Part shown: positions 1 to 8,620 of the stretch, piece by piece
Layout: every line of letters starts with the position of its first letter
Numbering within the stretch: position 1 is the stretch's first letter
DNA from: Alphaproteobacteria bacterium
Lineage (GTDB): Bacteria; Pseudomonadota; Alphaproteobacteria; Rhodospirillales; Casp-alpha2
Reading direction: 5' to 3'
DNA length: 64,000 bases
Assembly (NCBI GenBank): GCA_024279135.1
Contig: JAJRRU010000003.1
Span: 62,001 to 126,000, forward strand
Program-made: the position numbers and the translations under genes
Notes under the pieces: model-generated
What the model saw: only the letters and a program-made list of their open reading frames with translations
Database searches by the model: none
Told to the model about the DNA's origin: nothing

Positions 1-167
1 AGGGTCGATTTTGACGAAAATAATTGCTCATTCCGGGGTTGCCGGTGAACGCCTGAATGTAACGGTTTCATTAGGGTATGGGGGGAATGTGGTTATATTA
101 TTTTGGCTTTACCTCATATGCTTGCATGTGCATGATGCACGAAATTATTTTAATTGGAGTTTTATCT

Positions 168-1031
168 ATGTTTTACCGTTTAAACGGGTGTGTTGTGATG
201 TTTGTCGTTGCTTTACCGATTCTGGTTCTTTCTGTCATAAATGGTTCGGCCCTTGCCCAGGAAGACCGGGTCGCTGCCGTTGTAAATGGCAGGGAAATCC
301 TCATGAGTGAAGTTCGCCAGTCTGTCATCGGCCTGCCGGAGCAATATCAGCAAATGCCTTTTGATGCCCTGTATCCCCATTTGGTAGAGCGTTTGGTCGC
401 CATGCATTTGCTGGCCGGTGATGCAACGCGCCAGGGCCTCGATCAGACGGAGGAATTCAAGCGCTATGTGGAAACCGTGATCATGCAGTTGCGCGAACGC
501 ACGGCACTTACTGACGAGATCGCCAAACAGGTGACCGACGAAAGCATCAAGGCTTTTTATCTGAATTATGTTTCCGCCCTGACCGAAAAGGAAGAAGTGC
601 ACGCACGTCATATCTTGTTGAAAAACAAGGAAGATGCGGAAAAAGTTATTGCCGATCTCGTGGCAGGCGGTGACTTTGAAGCCCTTGCCAAGCAGCACTC
701 CACCGGCCCATCCGGACCCCAGGGTGGTGATCTGGGATTTTTCAGTAATGGCCAGATGGTGCCTGCCTTTGAAGCCGCCGCTTTTGCACTGGAGGTTGGC
801 CAATACACCGCTGAGGCCGTTGAAACCAGGTTTGGATGGCATATTATCAAGCTGGAAGAACGCCGCGCCATGCCCGTGCCGACCATAGATGAAATCGGTG
901 ATAAGATTCGCGATGAACTGACCAAAAAAGTAGAGGGCGCTTATATCGAGCGCCTGTTGGGCCAGTCTACAGTCTCGCGTTTTGATATGAACGGCGATGC
1001 CATGGACGCCCCCGTAGCAACCGTGCAATAA
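168..1031 (+). CDS. Periplasmic parvulin-type peptidyl-prolyl isomerase (PpiC/PrsA-like)
   Basis: A 287-residue exported foldase. Residues 1-30 form a signal peptide: a short basic start, a hydrophobic core and an Ala-Leu-Ala end before Gln31. A SurA-like N-terminal helical region follows. The rotamase domain lies at about 143-232, with the family pattern ARHIL, then GGDLGFF, then FGWHIIKL. It should catalyse cis-trans isomerisation of prolyl bonds in periplasmic or outer-membrane clients. The frame is open further upstream (to 78), but the ATG at 168 has GGAG eight bases before it and gives a proper signal peptide, so I chose it. It lies 33 bp before argJ, a common alphaproteobacterial arrangement in which secA often sits divergently upstream (outside this window). 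The 167 bp before it hold no other gene I can support. Confidence 0.88.
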   Translation: MFYRLNGCVVMFVVALPILVLSVINGSALAQEDRVAAVVNGREILMSEVRQSVIGLPEQYQQMPFDALYPHLVERLVAMHLLAGDATRQGLDQTEEFKRYVETVIMQLRERTALTDEIAKQVTDESIKAFYLNYVSALTEKEEVHARHILLKNKEDAEKVIADLVAGGDFEALAKQHSTGPSGPQGGDLGFFSNGQMVPAFEAAAFALEVGQYTAEAVETRFGWHIIKLEERRAMPVPTIDEIGDKIRDELTKKVEGAYIERLLGQSTVSRFDMNGDAMDAPVATVQ

Positions 1032-1064
1032 CGTAAGCAACCAGCCACCGAAAGGTGTTAGATT

Positions 1065-2318
1065 ATGGCGACAACCAGCAAGACGACACGTTCACCTCTG
1101 GCACCAGAGGAGTTCCCGCAATTACCGGATGTCGCCGGTGTACGCATAGCCACGGCTATGAGCGGCATCAAATATCAGGGACGCGATGACCTGTTGCTGG
1201 TTGAAATGGCGGCCGGGACTACCGTGGCTGGTGTTTTCACCCAGTCGCAAACCTGTTCTGCACCGGTGGACTGGTGCAAGCGGACCCTGAAGGGTGGCAC
1301 AGGCGAGGCACAGGCGCTGATCGTCAATGCCGGTAATGCCAACGCCTTCACCGGTAGCAATGGTGAGCAGAGTGTGACCCGGATTGTCGAAGCCGTCGCC
1401 GACCATGCATCCTGTCGCCCCAGCCGGGTTTATACCGCCTCGACCGGCGTGATTGGCGAAGACCTGCCCCATGACAAGATCACAGACCAGCTCGATGAGC
1501 TGTATGACACTCTCGCTCCCGATCAGTGGCAGGCCGCAGCACTGGCGATCCTGACCACCGACACATTCGCCAAGGCCGCCGGGCTGGTCACGACCATTGC
1601 CGGGCAACAGGTCTCCATTGTCGGCATAGCCAAAGGTTCCGGCATGATTGCCCCGGACATGGCGACCATGCTGTCTTTTGTTTTTACCGATGCCAACATT
1701 CCCGCAACAGTCTTGCAGGAAATGATTTCCGACATCGCCTCAAAAACATTCAATTGTATCACCGTGGACAGTGACACCTCGACCAGTGATACCTTGCTGG
1801 CATTTGCCACGGGTGCTGGCAATCAGCATCAGAGCGTTGAGCGGGCCGATGATCCGGCATTGGAACAATTCCGCCAGGCCATGTTTGAGGTTTGTTGCGA
1901 TCTGTCTCATCAGGTGGTGCGCGATGGCGAGGGTGCCACGAAGTTTATTACTGTTACGCTGAGCGGCGCGGAAGACGATGGGGCGGCGCGCCTGATTGCC
2001 CTGGCGATTGCTAATTCACCACTGGTCAAGACCGCCATTGCGGGTGAAGACGCCAACTGGGGCCGTATCGTCATGGCCGTGGGCAAGGCAGGCCAGCGCG
2101 CGGATCGGGATAAAATCAGCATCTCCATTGGCGGCTATGATGTTGCCAGCAATGGCCGTGCCGTACCCAATTATGATGAAACCCCTGTTGCAGAACACAT
2201 GAAAACGCAGGCCATTGATATAGCCGTCGATGTGGGCGTAGGCCAGGGTACAGCCACTGTGTGGAGCTGTGATTTAACCCATGGATATATCACAATCAAT
2301 GCCGATTACAGGTCCTGA
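1065..2318 (+). CDS. argJ: Bifunctional glutamate N-acetyltransferase/ornithine acetyltransferase ArgJ
   Basis: A 417-residue ArgJ. It moves the acetyl group from N-acetylornithine to glutamate and may also acetylate glutamate from acetyl-CoA, closing the acetyl cycle of arginine biosynthesis in the cytoplasm. The self-cleavage site is clear: [14 protein letters not shown] at about 190-203, where cleavage before Thr201 makes the alpha and beta chains and frees the nucleophile. The conserved C-terminus ends in INADYRS, close to the family's usual INADYRT. Length is normal. Thirty-three bp separate it from the isomerase gene and its 3' end overlaps the mutT frame, so the three genes are probably co-transcribed. 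Whether it is mono- or bifunctional cannot be read from sequence alone. Confidence 0.97.
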   Translation: MATTSKTTRSPLAPEEFPQLPDVAGVRIATAMSGIKYQGRDDLLLVEMAAGTTVAGVFTQSQTCSAPVDWCKRTLKGGTGEAQALIVNAGNANAFTGSNGEQSVTRIVEAVADHASCRPSRVYTASTGVIGEDLPHDKITDQLDELYDTLAPDQWQAAALAILTTDTFAKAAGLVTTIAGQQVSIVGIAKGSGMIAPDMATMLSFVFTDANIPATVLQEMISDIASKTFNCITVDSDTSTSDTLLAFATGAGNQHQSVERADDPALEQFRQAMFEVCCDLSHQVVRDGEGATKFITVTLSGAEDDGAARLIALAIANSPLVKTAIAGEDANWGRIVMAVGKAGQRADRDKISISIGGYDVASNGRAVPNYDETPVAEHMKTQAIDIAVDVGVGQGTATVWSCDLTHGYITINADYRS

Positions 2319-2760
2319 CTCCGGCTGCTGGCACGCTGGTGAGCGCGCTCCGAAAGCGGGACTGCCCATGTTGCTGGTCAGTGCCGTAGCCCTGGTTGAC
2401 AGTGATGGTCGGGTCTTGCTGGCCCAACGCCCGCCCGGCAAGTCAATGGCCGGATTGTGGGAATTTCCCGGCGGCAAGGTCATGACAGGCGAAACCCCGG
2501 AAGCCGCCCTGATCCGCGAGTTGAAAGAAGAACTGGCGATCGATGTACGGCAAAGCTGTCTGGCACCTATTGCTTTTGCCAGTCATGCCTACCAGGATTT
2601 TCATTTGCTGATGCCGTTGTTTGCCTGTCGCATCTGGGGTGGAGAGCCCATGGCCCAGGAAGGCCAGACCCTGTCATGGGTGCGCCCGGTGCGTATGTTC
2701 GATCTGGACATGCCACCGGCTGATATTCCGCTGGTGGCTATTCTGCGTGATCTGATTTAG
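2281..2760 (+). CDS. mutT: Nudix hydrolase, MutT-type 8-oxo-dGTP diphosphatase
   Basis: A Nudix hydrolase that probably clears 8-oxo-dGTP from the nucleotide pool. The Nudix box is complete: GGKVMTGETPEAALIRELKEE at about 64-84, and the downstream FHLLMPLFAC and WVRP blocks are typical of the MutT class. Start choice is uncertain. The longest frame begins at 2281, overlapping argJ by 38 bp, and gives 159 residues. An internal ATG at 2368 gives 130 residues beginning MLLVSAVALVD, which is where most relatives begin. Neither has a strong ribosome-binding site. Its 3' end overlaps the convergent EamA gene by 23 bp. Confidence 0.9.
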   Translation: MDISQSMPITGPDSGCWHAGERAPKAGLPMLLVSAVALVDSDGRVLLAQRPPGKSMAGLWEFPGGKVMTGETPEAALIRELKEELAIDVRQSCLAPIAFASHAYQDFHLLMPLFACRIWGGEPMAQEGQTLSWVRPVRMFDLDMPPADIPLVAILRDLI

Positions 2761-3646
2761 CCCGCTCGCGCCAGGCGATGTATATGCCGCTGGCCGAGAT
2801 AATGAAAATTCCGGCCCAGGTCAGGGCTTCTGGAATATCACCAAACAGCACAAAACCGATTGCCGCTGCGGTGATGACCTCTACATAGGTGAACGGTGCC
2901 AACGCAGACGCCGGGGCGTGAACACAGGCCTTGATGATCAGTAAATGCCCGACAAACGATCCGACACCGATCATCAGGAACAACCCCCACGTTTTCAAGT
3001 CTGGCGTGATCCAGAAAAATGGCACAAACAGGCTCACCACAACCGCCGAGATAATGAATTGATAGCTCAGGGCTATGAGAGGCTCCATGGAGCCAGCACT
3101 TTTACGGGTTAATATCAAATACAGGGCAAAGGCGATGCTTGCTGCAAGGGCAAACAGGGCACCGGGGTTTATGGCCTCGAAGCCTGGCCGCACGATCAGC
3201 AGCGTGCCGCCAAATCCGATTATTACCGCACTCCAGCGTCGCCAGCCGGTCGTCTCGCCAAGCAAAATGGCCGATAAGGCGACGACCACCAGCGGGTATA
3301 CGTAGAGTACCGCCATGGCATCGGCCAGCGGCATGTGTTTGTAGGCAAAGAAGACCATCAGGGTGCTGAAGGTATGCAACAGACCGCGGCTGAATTGTAT
3401 GGCGGGACGATGTGACTTGTTTCGAGCCTTGTTCCAGACATTGCCATAATACCGGTAGACCAAAATCAAGGTTACAATGGTGGAAAAGAAATAACGGGCC
3501 CACAATACCTGTATAACGTGGTAGCCATCGGCTATCAGTAATTTCGCCGTGCCATCGACGAATGGCAGGATATTAACGGCGATCAATATCAACAGGATAC
3601 CTTTACCTGTCGTTGATCCCTGTTGCGTTTTGGTTATGCTCGTCAT
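2738..3646 (-). CDS. DMT-superfamily EamA transporter
   Basis: A 302-residue integral membrane protein with about ten hydrophobic segments arranged as two EamA halves (roughly 15-145 and 160-292), the layout of the drug/metabolite exporter family. Typical EamA features are the conserved Arg in LLHTFSTLMVFFAYKHMP and the GETTGWRRW loop after helix 4. The substrate cannot be predicted; relatives export amino acids, nucleobases, riboflavin or drugs. It is convergent with mutT, overlapping 23 bp. Its promoter region carries a 14-bp tandem repeat (3667-3708). Confidence 0.88.
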   Translation of the reverse strand: MTSITKTQQGSTTGKGILLILIAVNILPFVDGTAKLLIADGYHVIQVLWARYFFSTIVTLILVYRYYGNVWNKARNKSHRPAIQFSRGLLHTFSTLMVFFAYKHMPLADAMAVLYVYPLVVVALSAILLGETTGWRRWSAVIIGFGGTLLIVRPGFEAINPGALFALAASIAFALYLILTRKSAGSMEPLIALSYQFIISAVVVSLFVPFFWITPDLKTWGLFLMIGVGSFVGHLLIIKACVHAPASALAPFTYVEVITAAAIGFVLFGDIPEALTWAGIFIISASGIYIAWRERAKSDHAE

Positions 3647-3961
3647 GTAACCCCTGCTGGCCCCGTTAATCCGTGTTATGTAATCCGTGTCATGTAATCT
3701 TTGTCATGGCAAACCATGGTGCCGCAGGTGCCATATCACATAGGCCGGGTTCACATTTCAAGCATTATATTTGGGCGGAATATGCCGCCGGGCAGGGCGG
3801 TAAGCTGGCCGGTAAACAGGGCGAGAAATAGTTATGCTCGACCGGGGATTGTCTGCTTGCTCAATCAGTGCGCCCGAAGTAGGTTTCGTGCTGCCAAGCT
3901 GAAAGGCTTTCTTACCATGCAGGCCTCAGATCACGGGATCACAGGGCCACGAACTTCAAAT
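3647..3961. other. Gene-free stretch between EamA gene and tRNA-Leu
   Basis: About 315 bp without a supportable protein gene. An open frame does cross it, but that frame runs straight through the tRNA and has no family features. The stretch holds the upstream region of the leftward EamA gene with its three-copy 14-bp repeat, and must contain the promoter of the rightward tRNA gene. I could not identify clear -35/-10 boxes. Confidence 0.6.
3667..3708. repeat. 14-bp tandem repeat, three copies
   Basis: Three head-to-tail 14-bp units: TAATCCGTGTTATG (3667-3680), TAATCCGTGTCATG (3681-3694) and TAATCTTTGTCATG (3695-3708). Copies 1 and 2 differ at one position; copy 3 differs from copy 2 at two. 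They begin 20 bp upstream of the EamA start codon, so they could be repeated regulator sites or simple slippage products. Confidence 0.85.
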
Positions 3962-4048
3962 GCGGGCGTGGTGAAATTGGTAGACACGCAAGACTTAAAA
4001 TCTTGTTGCCTTATGGCAGTGCCGGTTCAAGTCCGGCCGCCCGCACCA
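3962..4048 (+). tRNA. tRNA-Leu (anticodon UAA)
   Basis: An 87-nt class II tRNA with encoded CCA. Acceptor stem GCGGGCG (3962-3968) pairs with CGCCCGC (4038-4044), followed by discriminator A and CCA (4046-4048). The anticodon arm is CAAGA-CTTAAAA-TCTTG, with anticodon TAA at 3996-3998, which reads UUA/UUG leucine codons. The long variable arm (TGCC-TTAT-GGCA) is expected for leucine. The T arm is GCCGG-TTCAAGT-CCGGC. Confidence 0.97.
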
Positions 4049-4263
4049 GTTTTCTCTTCGTCCATTAAATGAACCATGACGGCATAAGCGGCTTGTTATT
4101 GCGAGCCGGCATGATCTGGAAATTCTCGAAATGACCGCTTACTGAGGTGTAGCGAATGTCACTTTGGGTCGTGGAGAACTACTTCTTATGACCTAAAACG
4201 GAAGTAGGGAGTGATTTATAATTGGTATCTGGCTGCCTGATTGGCGGGTTTAAAAAAATTACG

Positions 4264-5505
4264 TTACTTTTTTATCATGGCTCTAAGTTTTTCAAATTCT
4301 TGTATGTAATAATTTATATCCTCGGGCTTGGAAAAAAATTTTCCTAAAAGCTTTGTCCCTGCTCGCCCAGTTTCAGGTGGGCTATTACGGTTAAAAAAGT
4401 AAGAAAAGCCAGCACTTGATTCCAAATGCTTTGAGGCTGCTAAAAGTAGCTCATCGTCAACGTCCTTCGACATACTATTGGGTGATAAGAACCCTGAAGC
4501 ACGATTGAGTTGATCCGATATGTCTGGTTGTGCGAAGAAAGAAAGCACCTTTTTGGCTGCAGATATATGTTTTGACTGGCTTGGGATAAACAGGATATCA
4601 AGTGGAGCTTCTTCATAAAGAGGAATTGAAGTGTCAATTTGAGGGAATCTAAAAAACCCGATATCAGCCTTTTGCTCCTTCGGAATTTTGGACAGTATGA
4701 AACTGCCAATCAAATACATCCCCCCTTTGCTACGATATAAATAAGGCAAAGCTTTTATAAAGGATAAGTCTTCATGGCCCTTAAGAAAATAACCTTTTTC
4801 AATTAGTTCCCTCAATTGTTCGAGAGTTGCCCTTACTCTTCTATCTGTGAAGGGAATGTTTCCAGCTGTAAGTTGTGTATGGAACTCTAATCCATGCAAT
4901 CGAAGATTAAGATAGGAAAACCAACTCGCAGCAGGGAACGGTGTCTTGGTAGCCATTACCATAGGCGCAATGTTTGCTTCTTTCAAAACCTTACAAATTC
5001 GCAAAAATTCTTGCCACGTGTCTGGTGGAGATAAATTGAATTTTTTAAATAAAGATTTTTTATAAAAGAAACCCCAAGGATAATAAGAAAGCGGCAATCC
5101 ATATTGCCTGTTTTGTATGGTTACTGACTTTTTTATACTTGAATAATAATCATCAAATTTTTCTTGTTTCCATAAATCATCTATTGGCTCAATTTGACCT
5201 TGTAGAACCCTTTCCTCGAACCCATACCCGGCGAATCCTAAAAATATATCTGTTTGGCAATTTTTATCGTTTAAACACGCATCCCTTTCAGAGTGGTAAT
5301 TTTCATTTAAGGATAATTTATAACTTAACGCTATATCGTCATTTTCCTCGTTGAAGCGTCGAACCAACCCAGAAAAGGTTGCTCGATAATTTCCGGAAGG
5401 CATAAGTGCATGTATAGTCACAGGTTCTTTAGCTGCTACGACTGAGGACTGAATGGTAATTGCAATAAAATAAAGTACAATAAAACCTTTATAAACGAAT
5501 CCCAT
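4264..5505 (-). CDS. Extracellular solute-binding protein (ABC family 1), orphan
   Basis: A 413-residue exported protein resembling family 1 sugar-type solute-binding proteins. It has an N-terminal signal sequence ending near VVAAKEP, then a periplasmic-binding fold with the family blocks YGLPLSYYPWGFFYKKSLF and PDTWQEFL. One cysteine pair (ACLNDKNC) could form a disulfide. I prefer the ATG at 5505, which has AAGG seven bases upstream, over the GTG at 5511, which abuts that site. No permease or ATPase gene is near, so it is an orphan; it could serve a distant transporter or a sensor. It is visibly AT-rich and poor in family-typical codons compared with its neighbours, and lies just after tRNA-Leu, which suggests acquisition by transfer (inference). 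Confidence 0.8.
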   Translation of the reverse strand: MGFVYKGFIVLYFIAITIQSSVVAAKEPVTIHALMPSGNYRATFSGLVRRFNEENDDIALSYKLSLNENYHSERDACLNDKNCQTDIFLGFAGYGFEERVLQGQIEPIDDLWKQEKFDDYYSSIKKSVTIQNRQYGLPLSYYPWGFFYKKSLFKKFNLSPPDTWQEFLRICKVLKEANIAPMVMATKTPFPAASWFSYLNLRLHGLEFHTQLTAGNIPFTDRRVRATLEQLRELIEKGYFLKGHEDLSFIKALPYLYRSKGGMYLIGSFILSKIPKEQKADIGFFRFPQIDTSIPLYEEAPLDILFIPSQSKHISAAKKVLSFFAQPDISDQLNRASGFLSPNSMSKDVDDELLLAASKHLESSAGFSYFFNRNSPPETGRAGTKLLGKFFSKPEDINYYIQEFEKLRAMIKK

Positions 5506-5661
5506 TTCCACACCTTATTTGATTACCCAGATCACCTGTAAGTATAAAACTGGCTTTATTAATAACATGATTTCTAATTTTACTGTTAGAATATTGATCC
5601 CGCGTCAATTTTTATAGCGAATTTCTTTGACGCCAAGCCGCCGGATTAGCCGTGGTGCCTT

Positions 5662-6396
5662 TCATGAGCCGGGTTTGCTGTTTAGTTCCTCGCGGTGGGC
5701 TGCGGCCAGTTCAGCCATGCTGTTATAAACAAATTTGTATGACGGCATGTCCCCGGGGTTCATGGTGGCGCCGAACCCGGTTTTGTTATGGCGGCGATAT
5801 ATCCAGCAATTATCCAGGCCAAACGCGTTTGCCGGTTCGTGATCATGAAACATGCTTTCGGCCGTGTGCAGAATTTCGTGTTTGCCGATGCCCAGCCGTT
5901 CAAGGTTCTCTAGCATGTATTCGAAGTTCCGTGGCGAGGGCTTGTAGGAACCCACGTCTTCGGCGGTATAAACCATGTGGAAGGGGGCCTGGAGTCTCTT
6001 ATTGCTGTGGGCAAAGCTGGTATTATCCACATTGGACAGGACAACCAGTTTGTAATGTTGCCGCAGGTAGGCAAGGGCTTCCACACTGTCATCAAACGCC
6101 GGCCAGTTCCGCACACAATCACCATAAGTCAGGCATTCCTGCCAGCTTACAGAAACATTCCATTGCTCAGAAAGCCGTTTATAGACAACGGCCAACAGCC
6201 CGGAATAGACCTTTGATGGGATCTGACGCTGGGTGGAGGACTCATAATGGGCATGAGCCTCAAGAATTTCGTCACGTGACAGCTTGCCATCAACCTGTTC
6301 AGTAAGCGGCTTGAGCCCGGCGACCATGCCGCTTTCCCAGTCAATAAGGGTACCATAAACGTCGAAGGTCAGAGCCTTGTAATCGGTTAATTGCAT
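5662..6396 (-). CDS. HAD-superfamily hydrolase, haloacid dehalogenase type II-like
   Basis: A 244-residue HAD hydrolase of the (S)-2-haloacid dehalogenase class. Motif I is FDVYGTL with nucleophile Asp12, and a Tyr two residues later as in dehalogenases. Motif II is VVLSNVD (Ser121), motif III is YKPSP (Lys152), and motif IV is HTAESMFHDHEPA (Asp185). Dehalogenases hydrolyse short 2-haloacids to hydroxyacids; a small-phosphate substrate is an alternative. It is transcribed divergently from a LysR gene, with a dyad in the 128-bp gap, so that regulator probably controls it. The true substrate is unknown. Confidence 0.85.
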   Translation of the reverse strand: MQLTDYKALTFDVYGTLIDWESGMVAGLKPLTEQVDGKLSRDEILEAHAHYESSTQRQIPSKVYSGLLAVVYKRLSEQWNVSVSWQECLTYGDCVRNWPAFDDSVEALAYLRQHYKLVVLSNVDNTSFAHSNKRLQAPFHMVYTAEDVGSYKPSPRNFEYMLENLERLGIGKHEILHTAESMFHDHEPANAFGLDNCWIYRRHNKTGFGATMNPGDMPSYKFVYNSMAELAAAHREELNSKPGS

Positions 6397-6448
6397 GAAA
6401 AAATTCCTTCTGATTAAAGATTGCCGGGCAGCAATGTAGCGTTAAATT

Positions 6449-6467
6449 TGACATGATGCAAATGTCA
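6449..6467. promoter_or_regulatory. Candidate LysR-type operator dyad
   Basis: A perfect inverted repeat, TGACAT-N7-ATGTCA, in the gap between the divergent HAD and LysR genes, 53 bp from the HAD start and 58 bp from the LysR start. Its size and a T-N11-A core fit LysR-type binding sites. Binding by the adjacent regulator is inferred from position only. Confidence 0.45.
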
Positions 6468-6524
6468 TGATTTAATCATTTTCATTAATTTTTGTCATAT
6501 TTCAAGGCGCGATTGGATGATTAA

Positions 6525-7403
6525 ATGGTTGCCAAGCTAGATGTTGATTCCCTGCGCGCCCTAAAAGCCGTCGCCGATCATGGCGGGGTTACCAAAGCGT
6601 CGCGTTATCTGTCACTCTCTCAATCTGCCGTTAGCCACAAGATCAAGCGGCTCGAAGACAGTATCGATTGTGTTCTGCTCAGCAGGCGAGCAGGAGCGTC
6701 TTTGTTAACGCAAGCCGGTGAACGTTTGCTGGGATATGCAAATCGTATCTTGAGCTTGCATGATGAAGCCGTGGCATCGCTGAGCAAACGTGCCCTTGTG
6801 GGCAATATTCGTCTCGGCATGACCGAGGATATGAGCAGCAGCGGCCTGGCAAGGATACTTGCCCGCTTTGCCCGCCTGTTCCCCGATGTTTCGGTTCGCA
6901 CCCATGTAAACCAGAGCATGATTTTGCAAGACGAGCTGGCCGACGGACTAATAGATCTCGGTGTTATGCAGGTATTTTCCGAAGATCTGAGACAAAGCGA
7001 TAGTGTGCTGTATCAATGTCATTTGCGGTGGGTTAAATCCCAGGACTATCAATTGCCCGCCGACGGTCCGGTCCCGTTTCTAGCCTATGATGATCATTGT
7101 TTGTACAAAGACTGGTTGTATGATTACGTCGATCTTGCGGACCAACTGTTCCAGACCGTTCTGAAATGCCCCAACAACGCCGGGATCATTGCCGGTGTGG
7201 AAGCCGGGCTGGGCGTCTCTATTTTGAACGAACGACACATAAGCCCCACAATGGTGACGCTGCTGGATGACAAATTTAAATCTCCCCCTGATATCGCCTA
7301 TATTGTACGTCTGTCTTCAAAAACAAAATCCAATGCCGTCAAAGTTCTCGCCGAGGAAATCACCCGCGAGACAATTGACATCGCCCATCTTCGTGTAGCC
7401 TGA
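6525..7403 (+). CDS. LysR-family transcriptional regulator
   Basis: A 292-residue LysR-type regulator. The N-terminal winged helix-turn-helix spans about residues 6-65, with the typical core ASRYLSLSQSAVSHKIKRLE. The effector-binding domain follows from about 92 (VGNIRLGMTED). A family-typical pattern, GIIAGVEAGLGVSIL, lies near 222-236. It probably governs the divergent HAD gene and its own promoter through the dyad at 6449-6467. The inducer is unknown. Confidence 0.92.
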   Translation: MVAKLDVDSLRALKAVADHGGVTKASRYLSLSQSAVSHKIKRLEDSIDCVLLSRRAGASLLTQAGERLLGYANRILSLHDEAVASLSKRALVGNIRLGMTEDMSSSGLARILARFARLFPDVSVRTHVNQSMILQDELADGLIDLGVMQVFSEDLRQSDSVLYQCHLRWVKSQDYQLPADGPVPFLAYDDHCLYKDWLYDYVDLADQLFQTVLKCPNNAGIIAGVEAGLGVSILNERHISPTMVTLLDDKFKSPPDIAYIVRLSSKTKSNAVKVLAEEITRETIDIAHLRVA

Positions 7404-7525
7404 AATGAATTGTGCGGTGCTGGAGCTTGTATGAAATAAGGTAGTTTTGTGGTAATCGATACAATATTCTTTTTTGTATTTGGCCCTGAGTCTAATATCA
7501 ATAAACTTAAAGGAAATCTATAAGC

Positions 7526-8458
7526 ATGACCAATTCGAGTATAAAAATTGACCTCGCTGCCCGCAAGGAACTCAATGCCATAATTATTCTTTTTAAAGAT
7601 AAGAAGCATGACGAGCAGGTCTGCAGTATGCTTGATCAGTGGAGTGAAACCTACGCCGACTATTTGGAAAACCAGCCACATGACGGAGACGTTGTGTCGA
7701 CTATCGAAGAAATGACGACGGTTATAAAAAAAACCGCCATGGAAGAAATGGCCACGACCCTGATAAATATAAATTACAAAAATACCATCAACTTTATTGA
7801 TGTAGGGTCTTTCGGCGGACTTCCCGCTCCATGGGATACATATGCAGAGACTATAAATTATCTGGTAAACTTTGAACCCAATGACGATCCTGGATTTAGC
7901 AACAATCAGATTACCTTTGATGTAGGCCTATGGGAAAAGGATGAGGTAAGACCGTTCTATATTTGTAAAGGATTGGATGGCCAAGGCGATTCGTTGTTTA
8001 AACAAAATATGGAATATGTGCGCGAAAATTTCCATAGTTTGAAGAATCTCGGTGATCCTATGCTTGCTGAAACCTGGTTTGAGCGCTCCGAAATTGTTGG
8101 ATCCAGATCCATTCAATGTCGATCACTCGACAGCCTGTTTGAAGAAGAGCTTTCCAATCGAAAATTCCACTTTATGAAAGTTGATTCCCAGGGTGCTGAG
8201 TACAATATCCTGAAAGGTGCTCAGAATTTTCTATCAACCAACGGTGTCGGTCTTCATTTGGAGCTTTTCACACTGCCACTTTATGAGGGCATAATGTTGT
8301 TGCCAGATGTTGAGGAATATTTATTACAATTTGGGTTTCGATTGGTGAAAAAATTTCCGGAATTCGGTACGTTCGACGCCATGCAGGACTGTTTATTTAT
8401 CAATGAAACCCGCGACAAAAAAATCTGTTCTATCCTGCATGAAATATATCGTATCTGA
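7526..8458 (+). CDS. FkbM-family methyltransferase
   Basis: A 310-residue protein whose C-terminal two-thirds match FkbM SAM-dependent O-methyltransferases. INFIDVGSFGG (about 91-101) is the SAM-binding start. VNFEPNDD resembles the acidic loop after strand 2. FMKVDSQGAEYNILKGA (about 216-232) is the diagnostic FkbM block. The first 80 or so residues are helical and not recognised. AAAGGAAA precedes the ATG. FkbM enzymes methylate sugars, lipids or natural products; with no glycosyltransferases nearby the target is unknown. The gene is AT-rich compared with the core genes, which suggests horizontal origin. Confidence 0.85.
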   Translation: MTNSSIKIDLAARKELNAIIILFKDKKHDEQVCSMLDQWSETYADYLENQPHDGDVVSTIEEMTTVIKKTAMEEMATTLININYKNTINFIDVGSFGGLPAPWDTYAETINYLVNFEPNDDPGFSNNQITFDVGLWEKDEVRPFYICKGLDGQGDSLFKQNMEYVRENFHSLKNLGDPMLAETWFERSEIVGSRSIQCRSLDSLFEEELSNRKFHFMKVDSQGAEYNILKGAQNFLSTNGVGLHLELFTLPLYEGIMLLPDVEEYLLQFGFRLVKKFPEFGTFDAMQDCLFINETRDKKICSILHEIYRI

Positions 8459-8620
8459 GTTTTCCACCACACTGGAAAACTGGCAAGGCTGCGCCAGAAA
8501 CAATCTTGACTGAGGGCAATAATATTTCCCGTGTCAGATCAAAAGTAGCCATTTTATCTTTCCAATTATTGGGCCCGCGCCCACAATGAGGTTATCGATT
8601 CTATATGGGGGATTAACATA

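Noticed and set aside
213-1040. Long open frame antisense to the prolyl isomerase gene
   Set aside because: It mirrors a well-supported gene, has no family features and no ribosome-binding site; it is a codon-bias shadow.
3701-4072. 123-codon open frame upstream of and through tRNA-Leu
   Set aside because: It reads through the entire tRNA and has no recognisable features.
8459-8620. Manganese (yybP-ykoY) riboswitch upstream of the GDT1-type gene
   Set aside because: Looked for because this family is often controlled that way. Only a simple 9-bp hairpin after the FkbM stop (8458-8481) is visible, not the conserved loops.
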